Part shown: positions 1 to 5,617 of the stretch, in pieces | Layout: each line of letters opens with the position of its first letter | Numbering within the stretch: the first letter of the stretch is position 1 | DNA from: an uncultured Desulfovibrio sp. | GTDB taxonomy: Bacteria; Desulfobacterota; Desulfovibrionia; Desulfovibrionales; Desulfovibrionaceae | Direction of reading: 5' to 3' | Assembly (NCBI GenBank): GCA_900550745.1 | Contig: URTO01000144.1 | Location: 1 to 5,702, forward strand | DNA length: 5,702 bases | Notes under the pieces: model-generated | Database searches by the model: none | What the model saw: the letters and a program-made list of their open reading frames with translations, nothing else | Told to the model about the DNA's origin: nothing | Translations under genes and position numbers: made by a program

Positions 1-1125
1 CTTGCCGGAGAAAGGCGTCATCTCATGGGCGATATACACCATCGGCCCGCTTCCGGCATTTCGGTCATTCTTGACTGCCGGACGTTGCGCCATAAACATA
101 TAATATGAATATTTCGGCTGGCGGAAGACATCCATCAAACCACCATAGAAAGGATCAGGATGGTAACCGCGCTGATGGTCGAACGAATGCCAGAGACAAC
201 CGCCGACATGCTGCGGAGACTGCTTATAAAGAACATCGTAGCTGGTCACCGGATAATAAGGGCAGGCATAATGCTGTGCCTGTACGCGCATCGGCTGTTC
301 TCCCCAGTTACGGGCTACACGACTCGGCGAATTGTGTGAGCTCCAATCATCCACATTGTCGCCCCATTCGCGGGTAAAGTAGGTCTTCGTCGGATCGATC
401 TCTTTCGAAGCATCCTGCATATTGGCGGGATGGGCAAAATAGACCGGGAAATTCTCATGCCCGCGTGCTTCGCTGTCACTTCCGCTATAACAATAAGGAT
501 ACGGATATTCGGCATCCACGATATCACGGGTGTTCTTGGCGAAATCAGCCGGATACCAAGTCTCGTTCAGGATCGGTTCCCACAGCCAGACCGAAGGATG
601 GTTACGGTCGCGGCGCACGACATTGCGGATATCGCTATACACACGCTGTGCAAATTCGGGCGCGTCATTCCAGAACTGCCAGCCGGGCGTATTGACGATC
701 ACGAACAAGCCCAACTCATCGCAGGCGTCCATAAAAGCCGGATCTTGCGGACAGTGAGCATTACGGATGATCTCCATCCCGACATCTTTCAGTTTCTTGG
801 CATCCCGCCAATGAATACTATTTGCGACAGCGTTTCCGACAACCGCAAAATCCTGGTGGCGGTTAGCTCCGATCAACGGTTTGCCGTACGGTCTGCCATT
901 CAGGTAGAAGCCGTCTTTCCCTTTAAACTCAATGCTGCGGATTCCGATACGGCGGCGGTAACCGTCGATCACATTTCCTTCCTTATCAAGTACCCGCACC
1001 AGCAGGTTATACAAGGTCGGTGTCGAAGGGGTCCAAAGCATCGGCTGCTTCACCGGCATCCGGTCGGAAACAGTAGTTGCCCTACCCACCTTCACCTGTA
1101 TCTTGTCACTCAGCCGGGCGACTTC
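1..1125 (-). other. Glycoside hydrolase family 2 beta-galactosidase-like segment, truncated at both ends
   Basis: GH2 enzymes hydrolyse terminal beta-galactoside, glucuronide or mannoside residues; in Bacteroidales they usually act in the periplasm on dietary or host glycans. The segment starts near the end of an Ig-like beta-sandwich (LWTPSTPTLYNLLVRVLD, chimera residues ~371-388) and runs into the TIM barrel (IGIRSIEFKGKDGFYLNG, then IGANRHQDF). The RDRNHPSVWLWEPILNET motif carries the probable acid/base Glu527 (codon 564-562). The probable nucleophile is Glu592 in TREWGD (codon 369-367). Signal peptide, N-terminal domain and Ig-like start are absent, and the C-terminus runs off the left edge. 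Codon use differs from the rest of the window, with more AAA, GAT, CCG and CGT and fewer GGC/CTG runs, consistent with Bacteroides or Parabacteroides. The substrate is not determinable; beta-galactosidase is the commonest annotation for relatives that I recall. Confidence 0.88.
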
Positions 1126-2142
1126 GGTGCCATAGATGGCGTCGTCGAAGCCGTACCAGTTGTCGGCAAAGAACATATGGCCGGACATCTCGCCGGCGAG
1201 CGGGGCGCCGACTTCCTGCATCTTGGCCTTGATGATGGAGTGCCCGGTAGTCCACATCAGGGGGTTGCCGCCGTGCGCCTTGATGTCATTGAACAGACGG
1301 CTGGAGCACTTCACGTCCGCGATGACCGTGGAGCCCGGCTTGCGGGACAGCAGCTCACGGGCATAGAGGGAAAGGACTTCGTCGCCGAAAAGCAGCCGCC
1401 CGTCGGGATCGACGATGCCGAGGCGGTCGGCGTCGCCATCCAGCCCGATGCCGAGATCGGCCTTTTCTTCCTTTACGCGGGCCATAAGCGCCTGCATGTT
1501 GCCCTCTACGACGGGATCGGGATGGTGGTTGGGGAAATCGCCGTCCGGCTCGCAGAACATGGGGATGACCGTTGCGCCGAGCTTGGTGAGGATGTCCGCG
1601 CAGATTTCGCCGCCCGCGCCGTTGCCGCCGTCGAGCACCACTTTGACCGGGCGGGCCAGCTTGAAGCGGCTGAGGATATCCTGTTTGTACGTGGGGATGA
1701 TGTCGATGCGGGAAGCCGTCCCCGTGCCTTCGGCGAAGTCGCCCGCCTCAAAGATGGCCTTGATCTTTTGGATTTCTTCGCCGTGGATGGTGGACTGCCC
1801 GGCCCATACCTTGAACCCGTTGTATTCCGGCGGGTTGTGGCTGGCGGTGATCATGATGCCGCCCTGCCGGTTGAGGTGCTTGACCGCAAAATAGAGCGCG
1901 GGGGTGGGCACCATGCCGATGCTGATCACATCGATCCCGGTGGACAGGAGGCCCGCTACAAGCGCGTCGTGGTACGCGGGCGAGGAATGGCGGCAGTCAT
2001 AGCCGATGACCGCACTGCTGATGCCCCTGCCTGCGAGATAGGTGCCGCAGGCTTTCCCAAGATGGGTCACCCATTCGGCGTTGAAGTCCTTGTCCACGAC
2101 GCCGCGGATATCATAAGCGCGGAATACGTTGCCTGCGTTCAT
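1..2142 (-). CDS. Chimeric open frame: phosphohexomutase N-terminus fused in frame to GH2 beta-galactosidase fragment (3' end outside window)
   Basis: Read on the minus strand from the ATG at 2142-2140, the frame stays open for 714 codons to base 1, so its stop lies outside the window. A GGAGG ribosome binding site at 2149-2153, six bases before the ATG, supports this start, and the protein begins with the family-typical N-x-x-x-F-R-A-Y-D-I-R-G. Residues 1 to about 338 are a phosphomannomutase/phosphoglucomutase. Residues from about 340 to 714 are the middle of a glycoside hydrolase family 2 enzyme. No stop or frameshift occurs at the join. Both halves are truncated inside domains: the mutase lacks the end of domain 3 and all of domain 4, and the hydrolase lacks its N-terminal sugar-binding domain. 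I infer that this is not a functional bifunctional enzyme. The continuity of the frame is directly visible, whereas the origin of the join is inference. Confidence 0.88.
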   Translation of the reverse strand, partial: MNAGNVFRAYDIRGVVDKDFNAEWVTHLGKACGTYLAGRGISSAVIGYDCRHSSPAYHDALVAGLLSTGIDVISIGMVPTPALYFAVKHLNRQGGIMITASHNPPEYNGFKVWAGQSTIHGEEIQKIKAIFEAGDFAEGTGTASRIDIIPTYKQDILSRFKLARPVKVVLDGGNGAGGEICADILTKLGATVIPMFCEPDGDFPNHHPDPVVEGNMQALMARVKEEKADLGIGLDGDADRLGIVDPDGRLLFGDEVLSLYARELLSRKPGSTVIADVKCSSRLFNDIKAHGGNPLMWTTGHSIIKAKMQEVGAPLAGEMSGHMFFADNWYGFDDAIYGTEVARLSDKIQVKVGRATTVSDRMPVKQPMLWTPSTPTLYNLLVRVLDKEGNVIDGYRRRIGIRSIEFKGKDGFYLNGRPYGKPLIGANRHQDFAVVGNAVANSIHWRDAKKLKDVGMEIIRNAHCPQDPAFMDACDELGLFVIVNTPGWQFWNDAPEFAQRVYSDIRNVVRRDRNHPSVWLWEPILNETWYPADFAKNTRDIVDAEYPYPYCYSGSDSEARGHENFPVYFAHPANMQDASKEIDPTKTYFTREWGDNVDDWSSHNSPSRVARNWGEQPMRVQAQHYACPYYPVTSYDVLYKQSPQHVGGCLWHSFDHQRGYHPDPFYGGLMDVFRQPKYSYYMFMAQRPAVKNDRNAGSGPMVYIAHEMTPFSGK
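1108..1131 (-). other. Junction between proteobacterial mutase and Bacteroidales GH2 sequence
   Basis: Mutases of this family normally follow FDDAIYG with a short T/A-A-R-L-L helix. Here the minus-strand codons continue AIYGTEVARLSDKIQVKVG, where SDKIQVKVG no longer resembles the mutase but suits a GH2 Ig-like strand. GGC-ACC-GAA-GTC-GCC at 1131-1117 could belong to either parent, so the crossover cannot be placed more finely, and a few bases of shared microhomology are likely. Base composition also shifts across this point. There is no insertion sequence, tRNA, repeat or integrase at the join. Confidence 0.75.
1126..2142 (-). other. Phosphomannomutase/phosphoglucomutase segment (AlgC/ManB type), C-terminally truncated
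   Basis: Enzymes of this alpha-D-phosphohexomutase family interconvert mannose- or glucose-6-phosphate and the 1-phosphates in the cytoplasm, feeding GDP-mannose, LPS and exopolysaccharide synthesis. Visible signatures are the catalytic phosphoserine loop TASHNPP with Ser101 (residues 99-105), the magnesium loop DGDADR with Asp235, Asp237 and Asp239, and the sugar-specificity loop GEMSGH at 317-322 followed by WYGFDDAIYG. These cover domains 1, 2 and part of 3. A complete enzyme has roughly 450-460 residues, so about 115 are missing, including the phosphate-binding domain 4. Without them activity is unlikely. The EMSGH loop fits dual PMM/PGM enzymes, but the preferred sugar cannot be read with certainty. 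Codon use (GGC, CTG, ATC, CCC) matches hflKC, so this half probably belongs with the right side of the window. Within the window it stands alone, divergent from hflK. Confidence 0.92.
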
Positions 2143-2300
2143 TTTTTTCCTCCGGGTATAGCCCGCTGTTTGTCGTATGGCGTGCGAAGAACATACGCTA
2201 TGGCAGAAAAGAGAGGCGCTGGGTGCATAAAGAACCGTATTGGCCGTTTTCCGTAGTATACGTTTTGATGCGTTTGAAGGTTGGAACAACCGCAGCCCTT

Positions 2301-2329
2301 TTTATAGCAGACACCCCTCCCGCCCGCAA
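2301..2329 (-). promoter_or_regulatory. Candidate promoter for the phosphohexomutase gene
   Basis: On the minus strand TATAAA (2306-2301) is preceded by TG one base upstream, giving an extended -10 (TG-C-TATAAA). A weak -35, TTGCGG (2329-2324), lies 17 bases further upstream. Transcription would start near 2294 and leave a leader of about 150 bases before the ATG at 2142. The -35 overlaps the left arm of the dyad at 2320-2357, so a protein bound there could block it. This is motif reading only. Confidence 0.4.
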
Positions 2330-2357
2330 ATGACAAGGAAAAAGCCTTGACGGGCGG
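2320..2357. repeat. Two-part inverted repeat in the divergent intergenic region
   Basis: CCGCCCG (2320-2326) is complementary to CGGGCGG (2351-2357). Nested inside, CAAGG (2334-2338) pairs with CCTTG (2345-2349) around an A-rich six-base loop. The two stems are separated by seven bases on one side and one on the other. No T-run follows on either strand, so it is not a typical terminator. Its place between two divergent promoters makes an operator or a leader hairpin of the mutase transcript possible. Confidence 0.5.
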
Positions 2358-2387
2358 CAACGGGACAATACGCGCACTTTAGTCATT

Positions 2388-2409
2388 AGAACGGCGAAAG
2401 TCGCGTTCT
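2388..2409. repeat. Dyad just upstream of the hflK promoter
   Basis: AGAACG (2388-2393) is the inverted complement of CGTTCT (2404-2409), and between them CGA (2395-2397) pairs with TCG (2401-2403) with one unpaired G. It ends 23 bases before the -35 box of the hflK promoter, a usual position for an activator or repressor site. No cognate regulator can be named. Confidence 0.4.
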
Positions 2410-2432
2410 TGGAAGAAAAAAACTAAATGAAC

Positions 2433-2461
2433 TTGACCGTCTGTGCAGGATGACCTATATT
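2433..2461 (+). promoter_or_regulatory. Sigma70-type promoter for the hflK-hflC-regulator operon
   Basis: TTGACC (2433-2438) and TATATT (2456-2461) are separated by exactly 17 bases, each hexamer one mismatch from the sigma70 consensus. Transcription would start near 2468, giving a leader of about 160 bases before the hflK ATG at 2630. It is the best promoter match I found in the 2143-2629 interval and points toward the operon. It also lies outside the coding region if the 2630 start is right. Confidence 0.7.
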
Positions 2462-2534
2462 TTGTAGACTCTGAATCCATTTGGCAGGCAATCCCGGAAC
2501 GGACGGAATCCCGCCTGCGCCCGGATGGATTTGC

Positions 2535-2550
2535 CCCCCTCCGAAGGGGG
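2535..2550 (+). other. GC hairpin in the hflK leader
   Basis: CCCCCT (2535-2540) and AGGGGG (2545-2550) form a perfect six-pair stem with the tetraloop CCGA. It lies in the predicted 5' untranslated region, about 80 bases before the hflK start. It could stabilise the mRNA or influence translation, and no known riboswitch class is recognisable around it. On DNA it is also a short palindrome. Confidence 0.5.
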
Positions 2551-2617
2551 ATGCGATGCCCGGCCCGTGCCGGTGCGCCCCGCATGCCCCGGTACGGAGG
2601 AGTTTTTCTGGCCATAT

Positions 2618-2623
2618 GAAGGA
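2618..2623 (+). promoter_or_regulatory. Ribosome binding site setting the hflK start
   Basis: GAAGGA lies six bases before the ATG at 2630. It favours this start over the upstream in-frame ATG at 2525, which lacks a comparable site and would add 35 residues (Pro/Cys-rich, unlike any HflK N-terminus) translated from the GC-rich leader. Confidence 0.75.
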
Positions 2624-2629
2624 ATCTTG

Positions 2630-3832
2630 ATGAACTGGGACTGGGACAAGCTCCAAGAGAAACGGCAGAGGCAGAACTGGGGTAACAACAATAACAACAG
2701 CAATAATAACGAAGAAGAGCCGCCTTTCGGCAGCGGGAGCGGCAACGGAGGCAGGGGGCCGGACTATGAGAAGCTCTCCGACGCCTTCAAGCGCCTGCCT
2801 CACCTCTCCGCGCCCGCCGGCGGCAAGGCCAAGTGGATCCTTGTCGCGCTCGTCGCCGTATGGCTGCTTTCCGGCATCTATATCGTCAACCCCGATGAAG
2901 AGGGCGTTGTCCTGCGCTTCGGCAAATACGACCGCACGGTCGGGGCCGGCCCGCATTACGCGCTGCCCTTTCCCATAGAAACCGTCTACAAACCCAAAGT
3001 CACGCAAGTCCAGCGTGTGGAAGTGGGCTTCCGTTCCGTAGGGCAGGGGCGCACCTTCCAGCAGGGTGCGAACCGTTCCCTGCCTGAAGAGGCTTCCATG
3101 CTCACTGGCGACGAGAACATCGTCAACGTGCAGTTCAGCGTCCAGTACCAGATCAAGAATCCGGTGGAATATCTGTTCAACGTGACGGATCAGGCCGCCG
3201 TGGTCAAAAACGCCGCGGAAGCCGCCATGCGTGAAGTCATCGGCAACAGCCTCATCGACTCCGCGCTGACGGACGGCAAGCTCCAGATCCAGACGGAAGC
3301 CACGCAGCTTCTGCAGGAAATCCTCGACCGCTACAAGGTCGGCGTGCGCGTCATAGCCGTCCAGCTTCAGGACGTCCACCCGCCCAAGGAAGTCAGCGAC
3401 GCCTTCAAGGACGTCGCCAGCGCCCGCGAGGACAAGAGCCGCATCATCAACGAAGCCGAAGCCTACCGCAACGAGCTCATCCCCAAGGCGCGCGGCCTCG
3501 CCGCCGAGGTGGAGAATCAGGCGCAGGCCTACAAGGAAACCCGTATCCGCAATGCCGAGGGCGAAGCCGACCGCTTCCTCGCGCTCCTCAAGGAGTACGA
3601 GCAGGCCAAGGACGTCACGAAGCAACGCATGTATCTTGAAGCCATGGAAGAAATCCTCAGCCGCCCCGGCATGGAAAAACTCGTTCTTCCGAAGGACGCC
3701 GCCGATCGCGTGCTGCCGCTTTTGCCGCTCATGCAGCCCGCCCCGTCCGCCGGAAAGATTGCGCCCCAAGAACACCTTTCCGGGGGACGGCTCCCGGAAG
3801 CAACCCTGAGCAGACCGAGGGGGGACAACTGA
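2630..3832 (+). CDS. hflK: HflK, membrane SPFH protein of the FtsH-modulating complex
   Basis: HflK pairs with HflC in the inner membrane to form a large SPFH (band 7) assembly enclosing FtsH, limiting that AAA protease's access to membrane substrates. The 400-residue product has a cytoplasmic N-terminus starting MNWDWDKLQEKR, a low-complexity Asn/Ser/Glu stretch at 19-30 and a Gly-rich linker to about 43. One transmembrane helix follows at about 69-86 (WILVALVAVWLLSGIYIV). The band 7 domain begins PDEEGVVLRFGKY at 88-100 and continues through the typical TGDENIVNVQFSVQYQI (159-175). The motif VQLQDVHPPKEVSDAF at 244-259 is highly characteristic of HflK. A charged helical, probably coiled-coil region spans about 260-345, and the tail is Pro-rich. 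E. coli HflK has 419 residues, so the length fits. The start at 2630 is chosen for its ribosome binding site and family-like N-terminus. The stop overlaps the hflC start. Confidence 0.96.
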   Translation: MNWDWDKLQEKRQRQNWGNNNNNSNNNEEEPPFGSGSGNGGRGPDYEKLSDAFKRLPHLSAPAGGKAKWILVALVAVWLLSGIYIVNPDEEGVVLRFGKYDRTVGAGPHYALPFPIETVYKPKVTQVQRVEVGFRSVGQGRTFQQGANRSLPEEASMLTGDENIVNVQFSVQYQIKNPVEYLFNVTDQAAVVKNAAEAAMREVIGNSLIDSALTDGKLQIQTEATQLLQEILDRYKVGVRVIAVQLQDVHPPKEVSDAFKDVASAREDKSRIINEAEAYRNELIPKARGLAAEVENQAQAYKETRIRNAEGEADRFLALLKEYEQAKDVTKQRMYLEAMEEILSRPGMEKLVLPKDAADRVLPLLPLMQPAPSAGKIAPQEHLSGGRLPEATLSRPRGDN

Positions 3833-4680
3833 TGGAAAAGCGTTTTCCCTTTTTGATCGGCCTGATCATCATTCTGGTTTTGATCGGTTCCCAGAGCATC
3901 TTCATCGTCAACCAGACGGAAAAGGCACTGGTGATCCAGCTCGGCGACCCTGTGGACAGGGTGTTTGGGCCGGGCCTGCATTTCAAGATTCCGCTTATCC
4001 AAACCGTCGTGCGTTTCGACGCGCGCGTATTAGATTATGAGGCAAGGGCCGCAGAGGCCTTGACCAGCGACAAAAAAGCTATAGTTCTCGATAACTACGC
4101 TCGTTGGCGGATCATCGATCCCTTACAGTTCTACAGATCGGTGCGCACGATACCGGGGGCCCAGGCCCGCCTTGATGACGTCGTGTACTCCCAGTTGCGC
4201 GCCCAGGTTGGTCGGCACAGCCTGACCGAGGTCGTCTCGAGCAAACGCAGCGGCATCATGGCCGACGTGACCCGCCGCGCTTCGGACATCATGAAAGAGT
4301 ATGGTATTGAAGTTGTTGACGTGCGCATCAAGCGCACCGACCTGCCCGCCGAAAACCAGCGGGCCATTTTCGGAAGGATGCGGGCCGAACGCGAGCGCCA
4401 GGCCAAGCAGTACCGCTCCGAAGGTGTCGAAGAAGCGACAAAACTCCGTTCCGAAGCAGACAGGGAACGGGCAGTGATACTGGCAGAGGCCAACCGCCGT
4501 TCATCCGTCATCCGCGGTGAGGGCGATGCGACGGCGGCACGGGTTTTTGCGGAAGCTTTTTCCCGCGCCCCGGACTTCTATAAGTTTCAGCGCGGGCTTG
4601 AAGCGCTCAAGAAGGGCTTCGAGCAAAATTCCCGCATTGTGATTACGAACGATGACCCTTTCCTCGCCCCCATCAGATAA
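3832..4680 (+). CDS. hflC: HflC, membrane SPFH partner of HflK
   Basis: HflC is the second subunit of the HflKC complex that surrounds FtsH in the inner membrane. The product has 282 residues, compared with 334 in E. coli; shorter forms occur elsewhere in proteobacteria. A short basic N-terminus (MEKR) leads into one transmembrane helix at about 6-26. The band 7 domain opens with FIVNQTEKALVIQLGDP (24-40) and FGPGLHFKIP (45-54). Further HflC hallmarks are DVRIKRTDLP (163-172), RMRAERERQAKQYRSEG (182-198) and IRGEGDATAARVFAEAF (227-243). An alanine/glutamate/arginine-rich helix at about 183-245 probably forms the coiled coil. The ATG shares its A with the hflK TGA (TGATG), and GAGGGGGG at 3817-3824 sits seven bases upstream, so translation is probably coupled to give equal amounts of both subunits. 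No anomaly is visible. Confidence 0.96.
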   Translation: MEKRFPFLIGLIIILVLIGSQSIFIVNQTEKALVIQLGDPVDRVFGPGLHFKIPLIQTVVRFDARVLDYEARAAEALTSDKKAIVLDNYARWRIIDPLQFYRSVRTIPGAQARLDDVVYSQLRAQVGRHSLTEVVSSKRSGIMADVTRRASDIMKEYGIEVVDVRIKRTDLPAENQRAIFGRMRAERERQAKQYRSEGVEEATKLRSEADRERAVILAEANRRSSVIRGEGDATAARVFAEAFSRAPDFYKFQRGLEALKKGFEQNSRIVITNDDPFLAPIR

Positions 4681-4703
4681 CCCCGGGGGTATGGAGTTCT
4701 TCA

Positions 4704-5399
4704 ATGACGTTTTTTCAGGAAGTTTATGACCGCATCCGTTGTGCGACGAATGCCAGAACCCAAACGGAACTGGCCGCCGTGCTTGAAATACGGCAGTCAA
4801 GCATTTCGGATGCGAAGCGTCGGAATTCGATCCCTTCCGACTGGTACATGAAACTGTTTGAAAAGTTCGGGCTCAACCCCGATTGGATCAAGAGCGGCAC
4901 CGGCCCGATGTTCCTGAAGATCGATCAGGTCTATACGCCGGTTGAAGGCCCGCCGGAAGGGTTCCGCGAGGAACCGGCCCACTATGCGGACCCCAACGCC
5001 ATCAGCACGCTGGCTAAGGTTTATTCGACGCAATGCGCGTATGAAGAGGGGCATCCCGCCCCGGATTTGCAGACTTCGGGCAAGATTGCCCTGCCGCAGT
5101 CCTACGTCAATGCGCAGACGCTCGTGTTTCATATCGAATCGGATTCGTTTTCCCCGCTGATCCGCCGCGGGGCCTATGTCGGGGTGGATACTTCGCGTGC
5201 GCATCCCATTTCCGGCGAAGTGTACGCCGTATATATGCCGCATGAGGGCGTGGCGCTCAAGCGCCTGTTCCTCGACGGCGATCATGACCGCTTCATCCTG
5301 AGGACGGAACAGCCCGCCCATCCCGGCGTGGTGCTTCTCCCCCAGGATTGTCCGGGCCGCATCCTCGGCAGGGTGTCTTGGGTGTTGCAGAATGTGTAA
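4704..5399 (+). CDS. CI-like HTH transcriptional regulator with S24/LexA-type C-terminal domain
   Basis: The 231-residue protein resembles phage CI-type repressors. An N-terminal helix-turn-helix lies at about 19-40 (TQTELAAVLEIRQSSISDAKRR), and LNPDWIKSGTGPMF (57-70) is the typical end of a CI repressor HTH domain. After a linker of about 55 residues comes an S24-like fold. HIESDSFSPLIRRG (143-156) aligns with the catalytic Ser loop of LexA and places Ser148 as nucleophile, and GVALKRL (182-188) supplies Lys186 as the base. The linker shows no Ala-Gly or Cys-Gly pair, the usual self-cleavage bond, so RecA-stimulated autocleavage is doubtful. GGAG at 4693-4696 is seven bases before the ATG. 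Only 23 bases separate it from hflC, with no terminator between, so it is probably cotranscribed. Its targets are unknown. It could regulate this operon or a stress or envelope response, or be a domesticated phage repressor. No other phage gene is nearby. Confidence 0.9.
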   Translation: MTFFQEVYDRIRCATNARTQTELAAVLEIRQSSISDAKRRNSIPSDWYMKLFEKFGLNPDWIKSGTGPMFLKIDQVYTPVEGPPEGFREEPAHYADPNAISTLAKVYSTQCAYEEGHPAPDLQTSGKIALPQSYVNAQTLVFHIESDSFSPLIRRGAYVGVDTSRAHPISGEVYAVYMPHEGVALKRLFLDGDHDRFILRTEQPAHPGVVLLPQDCPGRILGRVSWVLQNV

Positions 5400-5406
5400 T
5401 GTATAA

Positions 5407-5442
5407 CCGGTGAGGGGCTTTTTCCCAAAGCCCCTCGCCCGG
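5407..5442 (+). terminator. Stem-loop after the operon, probable terminator without a T-run
   Basis: GAGGGGCTTT (5412-5421) and AAAGCCCCTC (5427-5436) pair perfectly over ten bases around the loop TTCCC, starting 13 bases after the regulator's stop codon. An outer CCGG/CCGG pair (5407-5410 with 5439-5442) can lengthen it. Its position is exactly that of a 3' terminator. No T-run follows on either strand, so intrinsic termination would be weak; it may instead protect the mRNA 3' end or act with Rho. Confidence 0.6.
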
Positions 5443-5471
5443 CCCCAACGTATAACGGCTTTACGTTCATT

Positions 5472-5537
5472 GAATCCCTGTTCGCGGTTTTCCCTGTCGG
5501 CCTGTTGGCCTGCGGGGAGGCCGGGAGCAGGGATTTT
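5472..5537 (+). other. Large hairpin with nested stem and alternative pairing, followed by TTTT
   Basis: AATCCCTGTTC (5473-5483) pairs with GAGCAGGGATT (5525-5535) over eleven positions with one G-T wobble. Inside, CGGCCT (5498-5503) pairs with AGGCCG (5518-5523). A second TCCCTG at 5491-5496 can compete with the first for the same CAGGGA (5528-5533). The right arm runs into TTTT (5534-5537), so the element could be a second terminator or attenuator on the plus strand. No known RNA family is recognised. Confidence 0.45.
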
Positions 5538-5557
5538 ATGGACTGGGAGGGCTGGCA

Positions 5558-5617
5558 ATGTTTGGGGAGAGCTCGTGGGATGCCTTTTTGAAAGGCTGTG
5601 TTATAGAAAATGGTTGA
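5558..5617 (+). CDS. Possible 19-codon mini-ORF, unproven
   Basis: An ATG at 5558 opens 19 codons (MFGESSWDAFLKGCVIENG) before TGA at 5615-5617. GGGAGG at 5545-5550, seven bases upstream, is a good ribosome binding site, which is the only reason to list it. No family is recognised, there is no hydrophobic segment, and no promoter is visible between the preceding hairpin and the ATG. It could be a leader peptide for a gene beyond the right edge, or chance. Confidence 0.15.
   Translation: MFGESSWDAFLKGCVIENG

Noticed and set aside
1..1125. A polysaccharide utilisation locus
   Set aside because: Only an internal piece of one GH2 enzyme is present. No SusC/SusD pair, sensor or further hydrolase is visible, so a locus cannot be claimed.
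430..2256. A 608-codon open frame on the plus strand
   Set aside because: It lies antisense to the mutase/GH2 frame, has no family motifs, and is explained by GC-rich codons of the real minus-strand gene leaving the opposite frame open. It crosses the phylum junction, which also argues against it being a gene.
2525..2629. A 35-residue N-terminal extension of HflK from the ATG at 2525
   Set aside because: No convincing ribosome binding site precedes it, the added residues are Pro/Cys-rich and unlike HflK, and the ATG at 2630 has GAAGGA at a good distance and a family-like start.
2684..2719. Asn-rich low-complexity tract in HflK as a sign of frameshift or contraction-prone repeat
   Set aside because: The cytoplasmic N-terminus of HflK is normally Gly/Asn-rich and variable, the codons mix AAC, AAT and AGC, and the frame is intact on both sides.
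2423..3775. A 450-codon open frame on the minus strand, antisense to hflK
   Set aside because: HflK on the plus strand has unmistakable family motifs across the same bases. The minus frame shows none and reads as the complement of hflK codons.
4704..5399. A prophage or phage-defence module indicated by the CI-like repressor
   Set aside because: No integrase, Cro-like partner, attachment site or other phage gene is seen, and the gene sits tightly behind hflC in what looks like one operon.
4797..5558. A 253-codon minus-strand frame over the regulator gene
   Set aside because: It is antisense to a recognisable CI/S24-type regulator, crosses the terminator hairpin and lacks any recognised motif.
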